From the NCBI GenBank assembly GCA_002335425.1, contig DDCB01000025.1, forward strand, positions 1 to 64,000: DNA of 64,000 nucleotides. The letters run 5' to 3'. This document shows, in pieces, positions 40,269 through 49,611 of the stretch; the stretch's first letter is position 1; each line of letters begins with the position of its first letter. The DNA comes from Chthonomonas sp. UBA2017 (GTDB lineage: Bacteria > Armatimonadota > Fimbriimonadia > Fimbriimonadales > Fimbriimonadaceae). The position numbers were made by a program, and so were the translations under genes. The notes below the pieces were generated by a model, which was not told where the DNA came from, made no database searches, and saw nothing but the letters and a program-made list of their open reading frames with translations.

Positions 40269-42962
40269 ATGAGTACCCAGCGCGTATATCTCTTCCACGA
40301 AGGCAATGCCACGATGCGCGACCTTCTCGGCGGCAAAGGAGCCAATCTCGCCGAAATGAGCAACATCGGGTTGCCGGTCCCGCCCGGCTTTACCGTGACG
40401 ACCGACGTTTGCCGCGAGTATTACGCCCAAGGCGGCAAGCTCCCGGCGGCGCTGATGGACGAAGTCCGAAAGGCCATGGCGCATCTGGAAGCCGACCTCG
40501 GCAAGAAATTTGGCGATGCGACCAATCCACTCCTCGTGAGCGTTCGCTCGGGGGCGAAGTTCTCGATGCCGGGCATGATGGACACGATCTTGAACCTCGG
40601 GTTGAATCACACGACGCTGCAAGGGCTGATTCAAGCGAGCGGGAGCGAGCGGTTCGCCTACGACGCCAATCGCCGCTTCATCATGATGTTTTCCAGCGTC
40701 GTGCTCGACCTTGAAAAGCACGCCTTTGAAGAGATTTTCGACGCGCAAAAAGCCAAGCGCGGGGTGAAGCAAGACACCGACCTGACGGCGGAAGACCTCC
40801 GCCAGATCTGCAACGAATATCTGGCCCTAGTCCTGCGTCTCACCGGGGAGTCGTTCCCAAGCGACCCTTGGCGACAGTTGGAATTGGCGATTGAGGCGGT
40901 TTTCCGCAGCTGGAACAACGACCGAGCGATTGTTTATCGCCGCACCGAAAAGATTCCCGACGAGATCGGCACCGCCGTGAACATTCAATCGATGGTGTTT
41001 GGCAACCTCGGCGAAGATTGCGGGACCGGGGTGGCCTTCACTCGCGATCCTTCCACGGGCGAAAACATCATGTACGGCGAGTATCTGATGAATGCCCAAG
41101 GCGAAGACGTCGTCGCGGGCATTCGGACTCCGGTGCCGATTAGCCAACTCCGCGATCAGAACCCGACCATCTACCAAGAGTTTGAAGGGATCGCCAGCAA
41201 GCTGGAGTACCACTACAAGGACATGATGGACCTCGAATTCACCATCGAGCGCAACCGCCTCTTCATGCTCCAATGTCGCGCTGGCAAGCGCACCGGACCG
41301 GCGGCGGTCCGGATGGCGGTCGAGATGGTGGACGAAAAGCTCATCGACAAGGAGACCGCGATCCAACGGGTGACCGGATCTCACCTCGACCAGCTTCTTC
41401 ACCCGCGGATCGATGACGGCTATCTCGCCGAGATGGAGATGAAGCCGGTGGCGAATGGGCTCGCTGCATCGCCCGGGGCCGCCGTGGGCAAGGCCGTTTT
41501 TGACGCCGACACCGCCGAAGAGATGGGCAAGTACGGCGAAAAGGTGATCCTCGTGCGCGACGAAACGAACCCGGACGATGTGCACGGGATGCTGGCCGCT
41601 CAGGGCATCTTGACTGCTCGGGGCGGCAAGACGTCGCACGCGGCGGTTGTGGCACGGGGTTTTGGGATTCCCTGCGTCGCCGGTTGCGAGGCGATCCGCG
41701 TCGATGCGATTGCCAAGCAGTTTCGAGTGGGGGATCTGACCGTCTCTGAGGGGGACATCATCACCTTGGACGGCTCGACGGGGCAGGTTTTTGCCGAGAA
41801 GATTCCGCTGATTGACCCAGATGTCAGTGGTCACTTTGGCATCTTGATGGGCTGGTGCGACGAGTTCCGCCGCCTGCGAGTCCGCACGAACGCGGATAAC
41901 CCTCGCGACGCACTTCAGGCCATCGAATACGGCGCCGAGGGGATCGGACTTTGCCGAACCGAGCATATGTTCTTCGAAGCCGACCGGCTCCCGATCGTCC
42001 GGGACATGATTTTGGCCAAGAGCGACGCTCAGCGACAGGCGGCCTTGCAGAAACTTGAGGTGGTCCAGCAAGGCGATTTTGAGGGCATCTTTGAAGTGAT
42101 GGACGGCAAGCCGGTCACGATCCGGCTGATCGATCCGCCGCTCCACGAGTTCTTGCCGTCGTTCGACGAGTTGCTTCAGACGACGACCGAGCTTCGTCTC
42201 GCCGTGAACTCCCTCGGAGGCCAAGCGCTCAAAGAGGTCTTGGCGGAAAAAGAGGCGATGCTTCATGCGGTCGAAGGGATGCGCGAGGCCAACCCGATGC
42301 TGGGTCTTCGTGGCGTCCGACTCTCGATCATCTTCCCGGGCATCGTCGTGATGCAAACTCGTGCGATTCTTCAGGCGGCGGCGGCCGTGGCCAAGCGCGG
42401 CAAAAAGGTCCTTCCGGAGATCATGATTCCGCTCGTTTCGACCGTGCAAGAGTTACGAGTTGTTCAGACCCAGCTCGAAGCCGTCGCTGAGCAAGTTGTT
42501 CGAGAACAAGGCGTGGATATTCCTTATCTCTTTGGGACCATGATCGAGATTCCTCGGGCGGCCCTCACGGCGAATGAAATTGCTGAAAGAGCCCAGTTCT
42601 TTAGCTTTGGAACCAACGACCTGACGCAGACGACTTTTGGCTTTAGTCGAGACGACGCAGAAGGGAAGTTCTTGCAGAAGTATGTCGAAGCAAAAATCTT
42701 GCCGGTGAACCCGTTTGAGACTCTTGATCGGACCGGCGTAGGTCGACTCATGAAGATGGCCGTCGAAGACGGTCGCAGTGTGAATTCGAAGCTAAAACTC
42801 GGGATTTGTGGTGAGCATGGCGGCGATACGGAGTCGATCTATTTCTGCCACGAGTTAGGACTCGACTATGTGAGTTGTTCCCCGTTCCGGGTGCCGATTG
42901 CTCGCTTAGCCTCTGCGCAAGCGGCGATCCGCGATCGCGTGAAAGTCACACTCGATAAGTAA
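40269..42962 (+). CDS. ppdK: Pyruvate, phosphate dikinase
   Basis: This 897-residue PPDK interconverts pyruvate, ATP and Pi with PEP, AMP and PPi. The N-terminal nucleotide-binding domain starts with LGGKGANLAEMSNIGLPVPP. The phosphohistidine domain has His457 in GGKTSHAAVVARG. The C-terminal TIM barrel has GLCRTEHMFF and the catalytic Cys847 in GICGEHGGD. The frame is open upstream, but ATG 40269 gives the family start. The 3' end overlaps the convergent DUF2752 gene by 17 nt. Confidence 0.97.
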   Translation: MSTQRVYLFHEGNATMRDLLGGKGANLAEMSNIGLPVPPGFTVTTDVCREYYAQGGKLPAALMDEVRKAMAHLEADLGKKFGDATNPLLVSVRSGAKFSMPGMMDTILNLGLNHTTLQGLIQASGSERFAYDANRRFIMMFSSVVLDLEKHAFEEIFDAQKAKRGVKQDTDLTAEDLRQICNEYLALVLRLTGESFPSDPWRQLELAIEAVFRSWNNDRAIVYRRTEKIPDEIGTAVNIQSMVFGNLGEDCGTGVAFTRDPSTGENIMYGEYLMNAQGEDVVAGIRTPVPISQLRDQNPTIYQEFEGIASKLEYHYKDMMDLEFTIERNRLFMLQCRAGKRTGPAAVRMAVEMVDEKLIDKETAIQRVTGSHLDQLLHPRIDDGYLAEMEMKPVANGLAASPGAAVGKAVFDADTAEEMGKYGEKVILVRDETNPDDVHGMLAAQGILTARGGKTSHAAVVARGFGIPCVAGCEAIRVDAIAKQFRVGDLTVSEGDIITLDGSTGQVFAEKIPLIDPDVSGHFGILMGWCDEFRRLRVRTNADNPRDALQAIEYGAEGIGLCRTEHMFFEADRLPIVRDMILAKSDAQRQAALQKLEVVQQGDFEGIFEVMDGKPVTIRLIDPPLHEFLPSFDELLQTTTELRLAVNSLGGQALKEVLAEKEAMLHAVEGMREANPMLGLRGVRLSIIFPGIVVMQTRAILQAAAAVAKRGKKVLPEIMIPLVSTVQELRVVQTQLEAVAEQVVREQGVDIPYLFGTMIEIPRAALTANEIAERAQFFSFGTNDLTQTTFGFSRDDAEGKFLQKYVEAKILPVNPFETLDRTGVGRLMKMAVEDGRSVNSKLKLGICGEHGGDTESIYFCHELGLDYVSCSPFRVPIARLASAQAAIRDRVKVTLDK

Positions 42963-43497
42963 AGCGAAAAGTCGCCCAGTGGGGTGCCGAAGAAGAGGCT
43001 TCTTCTTCGGCACTTTTTGTGGATGTCGGAGCGGGGTCGGAGCCGATTCGGGGTTCCACGAACGGATACATCCGAGTGGTGGCAAAACGAACGATCCCAT
43101 AGAGGATAAACGACACCATGATCACGGTCATGACCCGATTAAAGAGGACGGTGTCGGTGTCGATATAGATCGAGCGAATAAACCCGTACAAGGCGACAAG
43201 AGCGGTCACGGTCATGAGCCCATACAAAATCGGGCCGAACGCATTCGCGGCGAAGGCTTCCGCCCATCGGCCCTGGATGGTCGCGGAAAACGACGTCGTC
43301 AACCCACAACCCGGGCAAGGCCGTTGAAAGAGCAGAACCGAGGGACAGGGCGGCAGTCCCAACTGTTGATGAGTCCCATGGCCATGGGGGCTGGGAGTCA
43401 AGAGCGCGCCGATGATCGTTGTGACGAGCCAGATGAGGAACCACGCGAGGTGCGTCCAGATCGAGCGTCGCCGAGATCGCGGCTCAACTTGAACCAT
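42946..43497 (-). CDS. DUF2752 membrane protein
   Basis: This 183-residue protein has three to four membrane helices and the DUF2752 signature PCPGCGLTTSF, followed by QGRWAEAFAANAFGP. The Cys pair may bind metal or form a disulfide. The function is unknown. The ATG at 43497 lies within the end of truB (14-nt overlap), and the extra upstream codons are a shadow of truB. The acidic/Ser-rich C-terminus overlaps the end of ppdK. Confidence 0.85.
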   Translation of the reverse strand: MVQVEPRSRRRSIWTHLAWFLIWLVTTIIGALLTPSPHGHGTHQQLGLPPCPSVLLFQRPCPGCGLTTSFSATIQGRWAEAFAANAFGPILYGLMTVTALVALYGFIRSIYIDTDTVLFNRVMTVIMVSFILYGIVRFATTRMYPFVEPRIGSDPAPTSTKSAEEEASSSAPHWATFRFTYRV

Positions 43498-44362
43498 GGG
43501 TCGCCTCGGCCAGCAAAACGCATTCGGGTTGAAGCATCGGTCCGGTCCGCCGGGCAACGCTGATGACTTCGCCCTTTTCATCGAGCAAGGCAAAGAGGTT
43601 CACCCCAGGCTCAAGTCGTCCGGCGGTGATCGCCCGTCCATGCCGAATATGATCCACTTGGCCGGCGTTGAGGGTGAGACTCGGCATCGGCTCCAGTGCT
43701 TGGGCGAGCGGGATCAAGTGATCGGGCCCGGCATCGTCGACGGTGCACGCGTGGCTGAGATCGAATCGACCGCACTGGGTTCTGCGAATTTTGGCCAGAT
43801 GGGCGCAGGTGCCGACGGCGTGCCCCAGGTCGTGGGCGAGAGTTCGGACGTAGGTCCCGCCGGAGCAGCTGATGGTGGTGCGAATTCGGTCGGGTGCGAG
43901 TCGATCCAGGTCAAAGCCGTGGATATAGACTGTTCGAGGCTCTCGTTCGAGCTCGACTCCGGCCCGTGCGTAGTGATAGAGGGCCTTTCCGTCACGCTTC
44001 ACAGCGCTGTACATCGGGGGGATCTGCTGAATCTCGCCCACGAAGTTCTCCGGGATCGTCTGAATGAGCCGCTCTTCGAGATCGTCCGGCACGGGTGCAG
44101 ACTCGATGACCTCGCCTTCGGCATCTTGGGTGTTTGTCGCCGTGCCAAAGGCAAACTCAGACTCATAAACTTTGGGTTCGAGATCAAGATACTGCAAAAA
44201 CCGGGTGGCGGGGCCGATCGCAACGACCAGGACGCCGGTGGCCATCGGGTCAAGGGTTCCGGCGTGGCCCACCCGTCGAGTCTGAAATCGCCGCCGCATC
44301 TGGTTCACCAGGTCGTGTGAGGTCACTCCGGCGGGCTTATCGAGGACTAGGATTCCAAGCAT
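43484..44362 (-). CDS. truB: tRNA pseudouridine(55) synthase
   Basis: This 292-residue TruB makes pseudouridine 55 in the T-loop of tRNAs. The catalytic Asp38 lies in VGHAGTLDPMATGVL. The other family blocks are LVLDKPAGVTSHDLV, IQQIPPMYSAVKRDGKALYH and CSGGTYVRTLAHDLG. A short PUA-like C-terminal domain follows. The start overlaps nrnA by 16 nt. The truB-nrnA neighbourhood is classical (rbfA-nrnA-truB), though rbfA is not seen. Confidence 0.96.
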   Translation of the reverse strand: MLGILVLDKPAGVTSHDLVNQMRRRFQTRRVGHAGTLDPMATGVLVVAIGPATRFLQYLDLEPKVYESEFAFGTATNTQDAEGEVIESAPVPDDLEERLIQTIPENFVGEIQQIPPMYSAVKRDGKALYHYARAGVELEREPRTVYIHGFDLDRLAPDRIRTTISCSGGTYVRTLAHDLGHAVGTCAHLAKIRRTQCGRFDLSHACTVDDAGPDHLIPLAQALEPMPSLTLNAGQVDHIRHGRAITAGRLEPGVNLFALLDEKGEVISVARRTGPMLQPECVLLAEATHGSS

Positions 44363-45339
44363 TGGCGGAGCCTCTGGACGAGCTTTTGCTCGACCTGGTC
44401 GATCGATTCATCCATAAAAGTGCAGCCAGCGGCGTTTTTGTGACCCCCGCCGCCAAACTCGCGGGCCGCGCTGGCGACGTCGATGCCGGCTCGGCTTCGG
44501 AGACTGGCTCGGACTCGGTCTTGCTTGGGTTCGCGAATCAAGGCAGCGATCTGGACAGTGTCGATCGCCATCAGCTCGCTCACGATCCCTTCGGTGTGTT
44601 CTTCGCTCGCGCCCAGTCGATCAAAGTCTTCGAGCCGCAAGACGGACCAACACACCCGGCCATCGGGACTGAGCTGGAGATTTTCCAGCGCGAACCCCAT
44701 CAGTCTGGTGGCGGCAAGAGGCCGCTTCTGATAAACCTCTTCGCTGACGAGGCTGATATCGCCGCCTAGCTTCAACAAGGTCGCGGCGATGGCCAGCGAA
44801 TCGGGCGTGGTGTTGCGGAATCGGAAGCTCCCGGTGTCGGTGACGATGCCGGTGAGCAGGCACGTCGCCATCGCAGGGCTGATCGGATGCTCGAAGGCCA
44901 AGAAGAGTTCGGCAAGCAGCAAAGCCGTCGCCGGGCTGGTGGGATCGACGATCCTGAGGTCGCCAGGCTCATGATGGGGGATGTGGTGATCGATCAGGAT
45001 CATCCGGGGGACGGATTCAAACGTCTCACGGACCTTGCCGAGTCGGTCGAGCGAATCGAGGTCGAGGACGATGGCGAGATCGTGGTCGTCCCACTGGCTT
45101 TGGTGGCGAATTCGGTCGGACCCAGGCAGAAACTTGAGATTGTACGGGGGGCCGTTGTGAACAACGACCTCGTTTTCGACTTCGAGCGCGTCTAAGTAGT
45201 GCGAAACGGCCAGCGCCGACCCCAAAGCATCGCCATCGGGGTTCAGGTGGGTACCCACAATCACGCGGCGAGCCGATCGGGTCGTTTCTTGAAACTGAGC
45301 CACCAAATGGCGGTCGAGGTCAGGAAGTGGAATATCCAT
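44347..45339 (-). CDS. nrnA: DHH-family oligoribonuclease / pAp phosphatase
   Basis: This 330-residue NrnA-like enzyme has the metal site HLNPDGDALGS (31-41), Asp93 and the DHH motif (117-119, IDHHIPHHE). A DHHA1 domain carries FGGGGHKNAAG. It degrades nano-RNA and dephosphorylates pAp. A TTG 11 codons upstream is possible; ATG 45339 was chosen. AGTAGACT on the minus strand at 45392-45399 is a possible promoter of the nrnA-truB-DUF2752 operon. Confidence 0.94.
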   Translation of the reverse strand: MDIPLPDLDRHLVAQFQETTRSARRVIVGTHLNPDGDALGSALAVSHYLDALEVENEVVVHNGPPYNLKFLPGSDRIRHQSQWDDHDLAIVLDLDSLDRLGKVRETFESVPRMILIDHHIPHHEPGDLRIVDPTSPATALLLAELFLAFEHPISPAMATCLLTGIVTDTGSFRFRNTTPDSLAIAATLLKLGGDISLVSEEVYQKRPLAATRLMGFALENLQLSPDGRVCWSVLRLEDFDRLGASEEHTEGIVSELMAIDTVQIAALIREPKQDRVRASLRSRAGIDVASAAREFGGGGHKNAAGCTFMDESIDQVEQKLVQRLRQCLES

Positions 45340-45391
45340 AGTCCGGAATGCCGGAGTGAGAATGGGACTCAATCGCGGCTGAATGCTGGCA

Positions 45392-45399
45392 AGTCTACT
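45392..45399 (-). promoter_or_regulatory. Putative -10 of nrnA-truB operon (AGTAGACT)
   Basis: The minus-strand AGTAGACT lies 52 nt before the nrnA ATG in the 160-nt divergent region. It matches the TAGACT word seen at other starts. Confidence 0.35.
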
Positions 45400-45499
45400 C
45401 GAATCCGGCGGAGCCTGGTAGGGCTAGTGGGCCTGGATCGACGGGCCGCTATGGAACGACCTGGATGTGACCTTTCCGGTCTATTCAGGGAAATCAGGG

Positions 45500-47422
45500 A
45501 TGAAAAAGTTCTTAGCCATCAGTCTTGCGGTTGCGGCCACCACGACGTCGTTTGCTCAAGCGGCGGGCGGCGACGTGCTCGGCAACACCAGCAACGTTCA
45601 GTTCTCGACGTTCATCAATGCCAACGAGATCACGGCCTTCCAACAGCGGCTTGCCCGCTGGCGGCCCGAACGCCCCCGCATTATGGTGACGAAGCGGGAA
45701 TGGGATGCCCTGCCTGCGCGAGTGGCGGCGGATGCGACTCTGACGAACTATATGAATCGTCTGGAGCAACGGAGCGACCTCTTCATGACTCTGCCTTTGC
45801 CCAATCCCGAAGACTATTTGCGGGAGCCCGGCACGATTCGCGGGGCGGTCGACAAGGCGCTCGACGGCATTCCGACCTTGGCGATCACTGGAAAGGTCCG
45901 CAACCGAACCGATCACACGCAAAAGGCGATCGAATACCTGATCAACCTTTGCCAGTATGCTGACTGGAATCCGGCGAACGGAATTGACCACGCTTGGGCC
46001 ACGATGGCAGCTGGCCTTGGCTACGACTGGCTGCATGATTCCATGACTCCGAATCAGCGCTCCTTCGTCCGTGAAGCGATCGTGACCAAAGGTCTCAACA
46101 TCCTGGACCAAAGATATACCGCCGCTCAAGATTGGTGGTTGACGTCGGGCATGAACATGACAGGAATGGTGAATGCTGGAGCGATCATTGGCGCATTGGC
46201 GGTTGGAGATACGGACCAAAATCTTTCTGCTCGGGTCGCGACTGCGGGCATTCGATCTTTGCAAAATATGATCGGTCGTTATGGTCGAGACGGAGGCTGG
46301 ATCGAAGGCGCGCACTACAGCAATTTTGCAACGAGATTCTACACGTTTGCCGTTTCCGGACTGATGACTGCAACCGGTTCGAGCTTCAAACTTTTTGATG
46401 CTCCGGGTCTTCGTGAGGCGGCCAACTATCGCTTCATGATGGGCGGTTTGACGTGGAGAACTTTCAACTATGGTGCGTGCGACGAATACAACTACGGAGT
46501 GCCGTATAGCTTCTTCTTTTCGCGCCGAGTCGGACGCCCGGGCTTGGCCGTCGCTCAACGCGAATTTCTGAAAACTCAGCGACCCGAAGCCTATGACATT
46601 CTTTGGTACGATCCACGTGGGACGGTGAGCGACTTGGAGGCGATTCAACGCAATCGGTCGTTCCGAAACGTCGCTGTCGCTTCGATGCGAGGGGGGCCGT
46701 GGATGAATCGCGAAGCGATCTCTGTCGGCATCAAAGGTGGCGACAACAGTAATCATAAGAGTCATCTCGATTTGGGAACCTTTGTTCTGGATGCAGGGAA
46801 CGTTCGTTGGGCATCAGACTTAGGAACGGAGCCCCTTGCTCAGCCGAATATCTACCCGAAAGATGGCGTCTACTATCGCTATAATACCGAAGGCCAAAAT
46901 ACGATTGTTTTCAATGGCCAAAATCAAGATTGGCAGGCCAAAGCTCCGGTGCAAACGTTTAGCAGTGTGCAAGCACGGCCCTTCGCGGTCATTAACCTCG
47001 ATCAGGCGAATCCCGGGCTCGTCTCGACCTGGCGCCGTGGCATGACAATCTTGCGCAATACCTACGCGATTTTGCAAGATGAATTCAACGCGGTCAATGG
47101 GATTACTGCCGACTGGATCATGCACACCCAAGCGAGTGTTGCAGTGCAAGGTGGAACGGCCACGTTGACTCGAGATGGCAAAACGATGACCGCCCATATC
47201 ATCGAGCCTTCGAATGCCACCTTCCAAGTGGAAGTGGCTCCCACACTGGCAGACCAATCGAACAACAGTGCGTTCAACCGGTTGACCATTAAGCTGAACG
47301 GAACGGGTCAACTTCAGCGAGTCGCGGTGGCGTTTTTGCCCGAAGGTTCGGGCGCACCAGCTCTGGCGAATCTGCGAACCTTGCCGATTGCCAATTGGAG
47401 CAGTCTGAGCCAGCTTCCCTAA
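45500..47422 (+). CDS. Secreted heparinase II/III-like polysaccharide lyase
   Basis: This 640-residue protein has a signal peptide (MKKFLAISLAVAATTTSFAQ). An alpha/alpha-toroid-like half (about 50-330; motifs DHAWATMAAGLGYDWLHDSM, GGWIEGAHYSNFATRFY) is followed by a heparinase II/III-like beta domain (GIKGGDNSNHKSHLDLGTFV, GNVRWASDLGTEP). Such enzymes cleave acidic polysaccharides by beta-elimination. His and Tyr residues typical of the active site are present, but the substrate is unknown. By eye it is more AT-rich than the flanking genes. The stop overlaps that of dprE1 (CTAA). Confidence 0.85.
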   Translation: MKKFLAISLAVAATTTSFAQAAGGDVLGNTSNVQFSTFINANEITAFQQRLARWRPERPRIMVTKREWDALPARVAADATLTNYMNRLEQRSDLFMTLPLPNPEDYLREPGTIRGAVDKALDGIPTLAITGKVRNRTDHTQKAIEYLINLCQYADWNPANGIDHAWATMAAGLGYDWLHDSMTPNQRSFVREAIVTKGLNILDQRYTAAQDWWLTSGMNMTGMVNAGAIIGALAVGDTDQNLSARVATAGIRSLQNMIGRYGRDGGWIEGAHYSNFATRFYTFAVSGLMTATGSSFKLFDAPGLREAANYRFMMGGLTWRTFNYGACDEYNYGVPYSFFFSRRVGRPGLAVAQREFLKTQRPEAYDILWYDPRGTVSDLEAIQRNRSFRNVAVASMRGGPWMNREAISVGIKGGDNSNHKSHLDLGTFVLDAGNVRWASDLGTEPLAQPNIYPKDGVYYRYNTEGQNTIVFNGQNQDWQAKAPVQTFSSVQARPFAVINLDQANPGLVSTWRRGMTILRNTYAILQDEFNAVNGITADWIMHTQASVAVQGGTATLTRDGKTMTAHIIEPSNATFQVEVAPTLADQSNNSAFNRLTIKLNGTGQLQRVAVAFLPEGSGAPALANLRTLPIANWSSLSQLP

Positions 47423-48879
47423 ACGTTTTCTCCTCGATCTTGGGGCTCCACTGTGCCAGCGGTGGGGCTCCCTTTTTCGTTGGGTTTTGCTTGCCATCCC
47501 ATGCGCTCGGCTTGAGCCGAAGTGAAGAGGTTTTCAGGATCCCATCTCGATTTTGCATCTTGCAGCTCATGAAGTAAAGAGGGAGCAAGAAACATGCCAA
47601 GATGTTGCGGTTGAAGAAGAATATCTTTAGCGAAATAAAAGCGAGAACCTTGCATAAGAAGACGTTCGGTCTGACCTTCGAGAAAGGACAAGAGTTGCGA
47701 CTCTCGATGAAGCTGGACCGGAAAGTCTAAAGCCAAGGAGTAAGAGTCACCCGCGTAGTCCAAAGCAAAAGGACTCGCACGATGTTTCTTCAAAACGGCG
47801 AGGCTAGGGACGAAGTCATGATCTTGACAATCTTGCAGGAGTGTTCGAAAAGTATTCAAGGCGTCATCCCAAGGAACGAACGGCTGGAATTGAATGAGGC
47901 CACCCGGAGAAAAAACCTTTTGCCAGTTCGGCAGTGCGTCGAGCAAGAAGTGAAAGTCAAAACAGTTCTGCCGAAAGTGATCGTGCAAAATCACGTCGGA
48001 TTTGAGTGCATGGATGACTTTCCGAACCAGAGGAAATTGCAACATCCGTCCCAAACCCCAGCGCCTTTCGGGGAGGAGGATCTTGCTGGCCAGGGATCGC
48101 CGCGGCTGTAGGGCCCGCCGTAATTCGGCTTCGGAGGACGGAGTTTCGGACGACCGCGCTGAGTGAATCAGTCCTCTCCCGAGCTCTTCACCAGAGGCAA
48201 ATCCGTCGAGCCAGCCGACGCAGTACTCTTGGTCGGCGGTCTCTCGCTCAAAGATCTCGAACTGCTCTTGCAGAGAACTCGCCCGGAAAACGCGCACTTC
48301 GAGCGCGGCCGACGGGAGGCGTTTCATCCGGAGTGTCGCCTGCAAGATCGCGCCGAATTGGCCGGCGCCCCCGATCCAGATCCAGAAGTCCCGGTCGTCG
48401 GGGGTGAGCCGTTTCGCGATGCCGCGACTGCCCATCACGACGATTTCGGTGACCGATTCGCCGAGGGTGCCCTCTCGAAAGGCGTTCTTGCCGTGGATGT
48501 TCATCGCCAAGGCGCCCCCGAGTGTGATCGCCGAGGTGCCGCTGACGACGGCGGGCCAAAATCCGTCGGCCAAAACGTGCCGACAAAGGGTCGCGAGCGT
48601 CACTCCGGCCTGGGCGGTCAGGAGCCCCGTGGTTTGATCCCAGTTCAAGATCTGGTTCATGGGCCGCAGGTCGGCGATCCAGCCTTCGGGAGCCCCGGCT
48701 GCATCGCCATACGATTGCCCGGCCCCGCGCAAAGTAATCTGGCGTCTCGATATTTTGGCGAGGTCCAAAAGCTCCCGGAGGGCTTCTTCGCGGTCGATCG
48801 GAATGACGTAGGCGTCATGAAGATCGCGCATTCCGAATCCGCTGAGGCGGCGCATCGAGCTCAGACCAGGCGATTTCAT
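47419..48879 (-). CDS. dprE1: DprE1-like FAD oxidoreductase (decaprenylphosphoryl ribose oxidase)
   Basis: This 486-residue FAD-binding oxidase is very close in motif order to mycobacterial DprE1: RGAGQSYGDAAG (51-62), TLGGALAMNIHGKN with His129, FWIWIGGAGQFG, LIQFQPFVPWDDA, and FYFAKDI with Lys418. DprE1 oxidises polyprenylphosphoryl-ribose to the 2'-keto form. The Cys that benzothiazinones attack in M. tuberculosis (C387) aligns with Ala383 (SLALDFPV). The start could be the ATG at 48879 or one eight codons later. It follows dprE2 by 9 nt. Confidence 0.87.
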   Translation of the reverse strand: MKSPGLSSMRRLSGFGMRDLHDAYVIPIDREEALRELLDLAKISRRQITLRGAGQSYGDAAGAPEGWIADLRPMNQILNWDQTTGLLTAQAGVTLATLCRHVLADGFWPAVVSGTSAITLGGALAMNIHGKNAFREGTLGESVTEIVVMGSRGIAKRLTPDDRDFWIWIGGAGQFGAILQATLRMKRLPSAALEVRVFRASSLQEQFEIFERETADQEYCVGWLDGFASGEELGRGLIHSARSSETPSSEAELRRALQPRRSLASKILLPERRWGLGRMLQFPLVRKVIHALKSDVILHDHFRQNCFDFHFLLDALPNWQKVFSPGGLIQFQPFVPWDDALNTFRTLLQDCQDHDFVPSLAVLKKHRASPFALDYAGDSYSLALDFPVQLHRESQLLSFLEGQTERLLMQGSRFYFAKDILLQPQHLGMFLAPSLLHELQDAKSRWDPENLFTSAQAERMGWQAKPNEKGSPTAGTVEPQDRGENV

Positions 48880-48888
48880 GGGCGGAAT

Positions 48889-49611
48889 TTATCGGCGGAT
48901 GCGTCGAAAGATCGCACTCGGAAGAAGTCGCAAGACGGCGAAGATGAGGCGATGCGAGAGTTGGAGGTACTGCTCGCCGTCTCGATTGAGGCCGCGGATG
49001 ATCTTTTTGGCGGCGACCGCCACCGGCATTTTGGCCATGCTCAGGTGCTGGGTCATGGGCGTGTCGAGGGGACCCGGCTTGATGGTGATCACGCGCACGC
49101 CGGAGCGCCAGAGCCGGTTCCGGAGCGACTCCAAATACGTCGCCAAAGCCGCTTTCGAGGCGTGATAGGCAGGATGACCGGGACGCCCGCGGTCGCCCGC
49201 AACGCTCCCGATGCCGACCAGGGTGCCGGCCCCGACCGCTTGAAACCGAGTCGCCGCCAGATTGCACCAAGCGATGGCCCCTTCGACATTGACTCGAAAA
49301 ATCGCCTGGTCCTTTTCGGTGTCGAATTCATTTGGCTCGATCTGGGGCATGATTCCGGCGGCGTAAATGAGCAGGTCGAGCCCGCCCAAATCGCGGCAAA
49401 TATCTTCAAACAGAGCTGCCGCCTCGTCCGTGTGGGTGACGTCGTGGGGATATGTTCGAATCCGGTCGGGTTGAAATCGGGCCACCGCCTCCAGAGCGTC
49501 GGCTCGGCGAGCTAAGATGGCGACCTCGTCGCCGCGAGCGGCGAGTTGACGGGCAAGCTCGGCTCCGAGTCCCGAACTGCCGCCGACGATGATCACTCTA
49601 AGGGGCTTCAT
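48889..49611 (-). CDS. dprE2: DprE2-like short-chain dehydrogenase
   Basis: This 240-residue SDR has a GGSSGLG nucleotide-binding turn near 10-16 and the catalytic YHASK motif. The C-terminal end (SHRLIFAVLRLLPSAIFRRI) closely resembles the end of DprE2. DprE2 reduces the 2'-keto intermediate to polyprenylphosphoryl-arabinose. It overlaps the UbiA gene by ATGA. The alternative is a generic SDR, but its position between ubiA and dprE1 favours DprE2. Confidence 0.85.
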   Translation of the reverse strand: MKPLRVIIVGGSSGLGAELARQLAARGDEVAILARRADALEAVARFQPDRIRTYPHDVTHTDEAAALFEDICRDLGGLDLLIYAAGIMPQIEPNEFDTEKDQAIFRVNVEGAIAWCNLAATRFQAVGAGTLVGIGSVAGDRGRPGHPAYHASKAALATYLESLRNRLWRSGVRVITIKPGPLDTPMTQHLSMAKMPVAVAAKKIIRGLNRDGEQYLQLSHRLIFAVLRLLPSAIFRRIRR

